Positions 59,461 to 64,000 of a stretch of 64,000 nt of DNA are shown here, in pieces; the first letter of the stretch is position 1, and every line of letters begins with the position of its first letter. The notes below the pieces were generated by a model. It was not told the DNA's origin and did no database searches. It was given only the letters and a program-made list of their open reading frames with translations. Made by a program: the position numbers and the translations under genes. Source of the DNA: Massilia horti (lineage in GTDB: Bacteria; Pseudomonadota; Gammaproteobacteria; Burkholderiales; Burkholderiaceae_D); the NCBI RefSeq assembly GCF_004614195.1, contig NZ_SPUM01000023.1:1-64000 (forward strand). The letters are read 5' to 3'.

Positions 59461-60990
59461 ATGCCCGATTGTGCAAAGGTGGTGCCGGTCCTGGAAATGG
59501 CCGGCATCCACAAGCAGTTCCCGGGTGTGAAGGCGTTGCTTGACGCGGGCCTGCGTCTGTACCCCGGTGAAGTCCACACGCTGATGGGGCAGAACGGCGC
59601 GGGCAAGTCCACGCTGATCAAGGTCCTCACCGGCGTCTACCAGCCCGACGGCGGCACCATCACCCTGGCCGGCAAGCGGATCGAGCCGCGCTCCACACAG
59701 GACGCGCAGAGTCTCGGCATCAGCACCGTGTACCAGGAAGTGAACCTGTGCCCCAATCTGTCGGTGGCGGAGAACATCTTCATCGGCCGCTATCCGCGCC
59801 GCCTTCGCATGATCGACTGGCGCGGCATGCGCCAGCAGGCGGCAAAGCTGCTGGCGCGGCTGCAGGTCGACATCGATGTCGCCGCGCCGCTTTCGAATTA
59901 TCCGCTCGCGATCCAGCAGATGGTTGCGATTGCGCGCGCACTGAACATCGAGTCGCGCGTGCTGATTCTCGACGAACCGACTTCGAGCCTGGACGAGGCA
60001 GAGGTGCAGCTGCTGTTTTCCGTGCTGCGCTCGCTGCGCGATCAAGGCATGGCGATCCTGTTCGTCACCCATTTCCTCGACCAGACCTACGCGATCTCGG
60101 ACCGCATCACTGTGATGCGCAACGGCGAGCGCGAAGGCGAGTACGCCTGCAGCGAGTTGTCGCGACTGGCACTGGTCAACAAGATGGTCGGTGCGCCGAC
60201 CGAGGCGCGGCCGTTGGACTCCGCGGACGAGGCAGTGGCGGCAAGCAATGCAGGAGACGCAGCCGTGCTGCGCACGCGCGCGCTGGCGCGCAAGGGCGTG
60301 CTGCAGCCGGTCGACCTGACCGTCAAGCGTGGCGAAGTGCTGGGCCTGGCGGGCCTGCTCGGCTCCGGCCGCACCGAAACCGCGCGCCTGCTGTTCGGCG
60401 CCGACAAGGCCGACAGCGGCAGCATCGAGATCGGCGGTCGCGAACGCACGTTCGCCACGCCGGTTGACGCGATCGCGCAGGGCATCGGCTTTTGTTCGGA
60501 GGACCGCAAGCATGAGGGCGCGATCCTCTCGCTTTCCGTGCGCGAGAACCTGATCCTCGCCTTGCAGGCGCGCCAGGGCGTGCTGCGCGCGATTCCGTTC
60601 AAGCGGCAGCAGCAGCTCGCCGACGATTACGTGAAGTGGCTCGGCGTTAGAACGGCCAGCATCGAGACGCCCATCGGCACGCTCTCCGGCGGCAATCAGC
60701 AAAAGGTCCTGCTCGCGCGCTGGCTCGCGACCGACCCGAAGCTGATGATCCTGGACGAGCCGACGCGCGGCATCGACGTGCGCGCCAAGCAGGAAATCAT
60801 GGATTACGTAACCTCACTGTGCCGCAAGGGCATGTCGATCCTGTTCATCTCGTCCGAACTGCCCGAAGTGCTGCGCGTTTCCGATCGCATTGTGGTCATG
60901 CGCGACCGGAAGGCCTGCGGCGAATACCGCCGCGGCGAGCTGGATGAAACCTCGGTGCTGCATGTGATCGCAGGGGAGGGCGTTCAATGA
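59461..60990 (+). CDS. ytfR: Sugar ABC transporter ATP-binding protein (YtfR-like)
   Basis: A 509-residue ATPase with two fused nucleotide-binding domains. The first has Walker A GQNGAGKST (about residues 43-51) and Walker B VLILDEPTSSLDE. Its signature is the degenerate LSNYPLAIQQM. The second domain has an altered Walker A (GLLGSGRTETARLL) and a full LSGGNQQKVLLARWL signature. This asymmetry is normal for the carbohydrate CUT2 group. It begins 8 bp after ytfQ and overlaps the first permease by 4 bp. Confidence 0.95.
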   Translation: MPDCAKVVPVLEMAGIHKQFPGVKALLDAGLRLYPGEVHTLMGQNGAGKSTLIKVLTGVYQPDGGTITLAGKRIEPRSTQDAQSLGISTVYQEVNLCPNLSVAENIFIGRYPRRLRMIDWRGMRQQAAKLLARLQVDIDVAAPLSNYPLAIQQMVAIARALNIESRVLILDEPTSSLDEAEVQLLFSVLRSLRDQGMAILFVTHFLDQTYAISDRITVMRNGEREGEYACSELSRLALVNKMVGAPTEARPLDSADEAVAASNAGDAAVLRTRALARKGVLQPVDLTVKRGEVLGLAGLLGSGRTETARLLFGADKADSGSIEIGGRERTFATPVDAIAQGIGFCSEDRKHEGAILSLSVRENLILALQARQGVLRAIPFKRQQQLADDYVKWLGVRTASIETPIGTLSGGNQQKVLLARWLATDPKLMILDEPTRGIDVRAKQEIMDYVTSLCRKGMSILFISSELPEVLRVSDRIVVMRDRKACGEYRRGELDETSVLHVIAGEGVQ

Positions 60991-62060
60991 GTGTCCACGC
61001 CCACGATGCCAGAACGGCACTGGAGCCTGCCGCCGCGAAGGAGCGTCTGGTTTTTCTGCGTCATCCGTTGTTTCGCCCGGCCGCGGCCCTGGCGGTCCTG
61101 CTGCTGATCGACTTCTTCGCGATCCCCGGCTTCTTTCACCTTGAGATCAAGGACGGCCACCTGTACGGCAGCCTGATCAACATCGTCAACCGCGCCGCGC
61201 CGCTGATGCTGGCGGCGCTTGGCATGACGCTGGTGATCGCCACGCGCGGCATCGACATTTCGGTCGGCGCCGTGGTGGCGCTGTCCGGCACCGTGGCCGC
61301 GATGCTCATCGGCGGCACCATGGTCGTCAATGACGGTGTGCCCGAATACGTGAGCCAGACGCCGATGCCGCTGGCGCTGGCCGCCGCGCTCGGGGCCGCG
61401 CTGCTGTGTGGCGCATGGAACGGCCTGCTGGTGGCCGGCTTCAAGCTGCAGCCGATCGTCGCCACGCTGATCCTGATGGTCGCCGGCCGTGGCCTGGCGC
61501 AGCTGTTCACCGACGGCCAGATCGTCACTGTCTACTACAAGCCGTTCTTCTTCCTCGGCGGCGGCTATATGCTTGGCCTGCCGGTCGCGCTGTTCCTGGT
61601 GGCGGCGGTGTTCATCATTACCGCGCTCTTGATGAAAAAGACCGCGCTGGGCCTGTTCATCCAGGCGGTCGGCATCAATCCGGTGGCGGCGCGCCTGGCG
61701 GGCCTGCGCACGGCCACGCTGATCTTTTTCGTCTACGTGTTCTGCGCCGCCTGCGCGGGGCTGGCGGGACTGATCGTCACCTCCAACATCAAGAGCGCCG
61801 ACGCGAACAATGCCGGTCTGCTGCTGGAACTGGATGCGATCCTGGCGGTGACGCTGGGCGGCACCTCGCTCGCCGGGGGCAAGTTCAGCCTTGTTGGCAG
61901 CATGATTGGCGCGCTGATCATCCAGACGCTCACGTACACGATTTATTCGCTGGGCGTCCCGCCCGAGGTCAACATGGTGGTCAAAGCGGTCGTCGTCTTC
62001 CTCGTCTCGATTTCGCAGTCGGCGCAGTTCAAGCACCTGTGGCAGCGGAGGGCGGCATGA
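60987..62060 (+). CDS. ytfT: Sugar ABC transporter permease (YtfT-like)
   Basis: A 357-residue CUT2 permease with about eight to ten membrane helices. The family motifs are ALGMTLVIATRGIDISVGAV and ILAVTLGGTSLAGGKFSLVG. Its ATG overlaps the ATPase stop, and its stop overlaps the second permease start. It pairs with YjfF to form the channel. Confidence 0.94.
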   Translation: MSVHAHDARTALEPAAAKERLVFLRHPLFRPAAALAVLLLIDFFAIPGFFHLEIKDGHLYGSLINIVNRAAPLMLAALGMTLVIATRGIDISVGAVVALSGTVAAMLIGGTMVVNDGVPEYVSQTPMPLALAAALGAALLCGAWNGLLVAGFKLQPIVATLILMVAGRGLAQLFTDGQIVTVYYKPFFFLGGGYMLGLPVALFLVAAVFIITALLMKKTALGLFIQAVGINPVAARLAGLRTATLIFFVYVFCAACAGLAGLIVTSNIKSADANNAGLLLELDAILAVTLGGTSLAGGKFSLVGSMIGALIIQTLTYTIYSLGVPPEVNMVVKAVVVFLVSISQSAQFKHLWQRRAA

Positions 62061-63037
62061 CGGCGGCACGCATGCGCGCTTTTGCGAACGCGCCGTGGTT
62101 CACGTCGCTGGTCACCGTCTTCCTGCTGGTGACGATGCTGGGGCTGGGCGGGGCCGCCTATCCGGGATTGCTGTCGTTGCAGGTGATGCTCAACCTCCTG
62201 ATCGACAATGCGTTCCTGCTGGTGATCGCAGTCGGCATGAGCTTTGTGATCCTTTCGGGCGGCATCGACCTGTCGGTCGGTTCGGTGCTGGCGCTGACCA
62301 CGATGATCTGCGCGTGGCTGCTGCAGAAGGCGCATTGGCCACCGGTGGCGGTGATCGCGCTGGTGCTGTTGCTGGGCGCCGCGTTCGGCGCGGGGATGGG
62401 CGCGGTGATCCACTTCTTCAAGCTGCAGCCGTTCATCGTCACGCTGGCTGGCATGTTCCTGGCACGCGGGCTGTGCTACCTGGTCAGCATCGACTCGATC
62501 ACCATCGAAGATCCGTTCTTTGTCGCGATGTCGCAGACGCAGCTGCCGTTCCTCGGCGGTTTCGTTTCGCCGGGCGCGCTGATCGCACTGGCGATGCTGG
62601 CGCTGGCGGTGTGGGTGGCGCACTTCAGTTCATTTGGTCGCGCGGTGTACGCGGTCGGCGGCAACGAGCAGTCAGCCGAGATGATGGGATTGCGGGTCGG
62701 GCGCACCAAGATCCTGGTCTATGCGTTGTCAGGTTTTTGCGCCGCGCTGGCCGGTGTGCTGTTCTCGTTCTACATGCTGTCGGGTTATGGGCTGCATGCG
62801 CAGGGCACCGAGCTTGACGCGATTGCCGCGGTGGTAATCGGCGGTACGCTGCTCACCGGTGGCTACGGCTATGTGGCGGGCGCGCTGTCGGGCGTGCTGG
62901 TGCTGGGGACGATCCAGACGCTGATCGCGTTCGACGGCACGCTCAGCTCGTGGTGGACCAAGATCGTGATCGGCGCCTTGCTGTTCGTGTTTTGCGTGGT
63001 CCAGCGGGTGATGTCGATCGGTAAAACCAAAACGTGA
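62057..63037 (+). CDS. yjfF: Sugar ABC transporter permease (YjfF-like)
   Basis: A 326-residue CUT2 permease starting at ATG 62057, which overlaps the previous stop (ATGA). Typical motifs are AVGMSFVILSGGIDLSVGSV and IAAVVIGGTLLTGGYGYVAG. With YtfQ, YtfR and YtfT it completes a four-gene importer. No terminator is obvious; a dispersed repeat follows. Confidence 0.94.
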   Translation: MTAARMRAFANAPWFTSLVTVFLLVTMLGLGGAAYPGLLSLQVMLNLLIDNAFLLVIAVGMSFVILSGGIDLSVGSVLALTTMICAWLLQKAHWPPVAVIALVLLLGAAFGAGMGAVIHFFKLQPFIVTLAGMFLARGLCYLVSIDSITIEDPFFVAMSQTQLPFLGGFVSPGALIALAMLALAVWVAHFSSFGRAVYAVGGNEQSAEMMGLRVGRTKILVYALSGFCAALAGVLFSFYMLSGYGLHAQGTELDAIAAVVIGGTLLTGGYGYVAGALSGVLVLGTIQTLIAFDGTLSSWWTKIVIGALLFVFCVVQRVMSIGKTKT

Positions 63038-63093
63038 TCGCGCGTGACCAATGGACAGCACCCAATCCGAACTGGTTCCTCAAAGCGCGCCTC

Positions 63094-63178
63094 GCCGTAG
63101 GGTGCGCACCTGTGCGCACGCGGTTCGTGAACGTCGCGTTCAGGAATGGCCGCCGCAAGTCAGCATGCGATGACCGCG
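63094..63178. repeat. Dispersed GTAGGGTGCGCAC repeat
   Basis: CCGTAGGGTGCGCACCTGTG followed by CGCACGCGGTTCGTGAACG and a GCAAGTCAGCATGCGATGAC arm. It lies between the convergent yjfF and GST genes and may serve as a bidirectional terminator. Confidence 0.7.
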
Positions 63179-63189
63179 GCGACGGGGCC

Positions 63190-63894
63190 TCAAGGCGCAG
63201 GCGGAATCTTGAGGCCCCTGGCGACGGCGGGCCGCTGCAGGAAGGCGTCGAGCGCGCGCTTGACGTTCGGGAAGTTGTCGATGCCGACCAGCTCGCCAGC
63301 GCCGTAGAAGCCGATCAGGTTGTTCACCCACGGGAAGGTGGCGATGTCGGCGATCGTGTACTCATCGCCCGCAATCCAAGCGTGCTGCCCCAGCTGCTTT
63401 TCCAGCACGCCAAGCAGGCGGCGGCTCTCATTCACATAGCGCTCGAGCGGGCGCTTGTCCTCGTAGTCCTTGCCGGCGAATTTGTGGAAGAAGCCGACTT
63501 GCCCGAACATCGGGCCAACGCCGCCCATCTGGAACATCAGCCACTGGATCACCTGGTAACGCTGGGCCGGGTCGGCCGGCATGAACTTGCCGGTCTTGTC
63601 CGCGAGATAGAGCAGGATCGCACCCGACTCGAACAGTGGCATGGGCTTACCGTCCGGCCCGTTCGGGTCGATGATGGCCGGAATCTTGTTGTTCGGGTTC
63701 AGCGACAGGAACGCGGGCGACGTCTGGTCGTGGGTGTCGAACGAGACGCGGTGCACCTCATAGGGCAGGCCGGTTTCCTCCAGCATGATCGACGCCTTGA
63801 CGCCATTGGGCGTGGGCAGCGAATAGAGCTGGAGTCGGTCCGGATGCTGCGCCGGCCATTTTTCGGTGATCGGGAAAGATTGCAGGTCGCTCAT
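63190..63894 (-). CDS. Glutathione S-transferase-like protein (YghU/YfcG group)
   Basis: A 234-residue protein. The thioredoxin-like N-terminal domain has LYSLPTPNGVKASIMLEETG with the TPNG motif of the Nu class, which uses Thr/Asn instead of Tyr or Ser. NPNNKIPAIIDP and ESGAILLYLADKTG bind glutathione. The helical C-terminal domain contains GVGPMFGQVGFFHKFA and the TIADIATFPWVNNL N-capping box. Nu-class members act as disulfide-bond reductases. It has no link to the sugar operon, with which it is convergent. Confidence 0.9.
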   Translation of the reverse strand: MSDLQSFPITEKWPAQHPDRLQLYSLPTPNGVKASIMLEETGLPYEVHRVSFDTHDQTSPAFLSLNPNNKIPAIIDPNGPDGKPMPLFESGAILLYLADKTGKFMPADPAQRYQVIQWLMFQMGGVGPMFGQVGFFHKFAGKDYEDKRPLERYVNESRRLLGVLEKQLGQHAWIAGDEYTIADIATFPWVNNLIGFYGAGELVGIDNFPNVKRALDAFLQRPAVARGLKIPPAP

Positions 63895-64000
63895 GATGCG
63901 GTGCTCATTCGTTAAGGGTAAAACGACGATTGTATGACGAAGCTTGCAAGCCTGCCGCCGCGGATGAGAGACGCGACCGTGCGATACTTGGCGAGGGAGG

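Overview
The window is a high-GC bacterial chromosome segment. Class I fumarase, a UPF0114 membrane protein, acetyl-CoA synthetase, SMP-30 lactonase, a YtfQ/YtfR/YtfT/YjfF-type ABC system and numerous chemoreceptor sequences suggest a betaproteobacterium, most likely Oxalobacteraceae (Massilia-like). This placement is an inference from gene content; no rRNA gene is present.

Layout. (1) 1-12.1 kb is core chromosome: a GMC oxidoreductase / gluconate-2-dehydrogenase subunit-3 / FMN hydroxy-acid dehydrogenase operon, two WXXGXW repeat proteins, a decayed Rap1a/Tai-type gene, tRNA-His, murI, fumarase, yqhA, acs, and the last 39 codons of a truncated chemoreceptor. (2) 12.2-38.6 kb is foreign DNA in the 3' end of tRNA-Ser(GGA). 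Three copies of the tRNA 3' end (12177, 26150, 38516) divide it into two tandem islands. Island A carries an IS3 element with a broken transposase and half of a type VI secretion system (T6SS): tssE, tssF, tssG, tssK, vgrG, PAAR and a Tle4-type lipase with its Tli4 immunity protein. Island B carries hcp, a second PAAR, two predicted effector/immunity modules, a serine recombinase with four binding-site-like repeats, several unknown genes, a small protein with an RHIM-like amyloid motif, and the tyrosine integrase beside the tRNA. No sheath (TssBC), ClpV or membrane-complex genes lie in the window. (3) 38.9-63.1 kb is a plant-polysaccharide and L-arabinose region: GH28, NodB-type deacetylase, GH2 behind a perfect LacI-type operator, a chemoreceptor, galM plus lactonase, then a dehydratase/FAH/SDR/GH97/GH51 operon, a Sel1 protein, and a sugar ABC importer. 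A GST closes the window.

How the genes work together. GH51, GH97, GH2 and GH28 would release arabinose and related sugars from pectin and arabinan. The ABC system imports them, and GalM, lactonase, arabinonate dehydratase, SDR and FAH protein run a non-phosphorylative pentose pathway. The presence of SDR plus FAH, without a DHDPS-type KDP dehydratase or a ketoglutarate-semialdehyde dehydrogenase, fits the pyruvate + glycolate branch. Three promoters in this region share one architecture with a common upstream block. In the islands, the intergenic regions next to vgrG, tssE/tssK, PAAR and hcp each contain a TTGA-N6-TCAA box, which links the two islands by regulation. A host-specific dispersed repeat built on GTAGGGTGCGCAC occurs repeatedly outside the islands and was not seen inside them.
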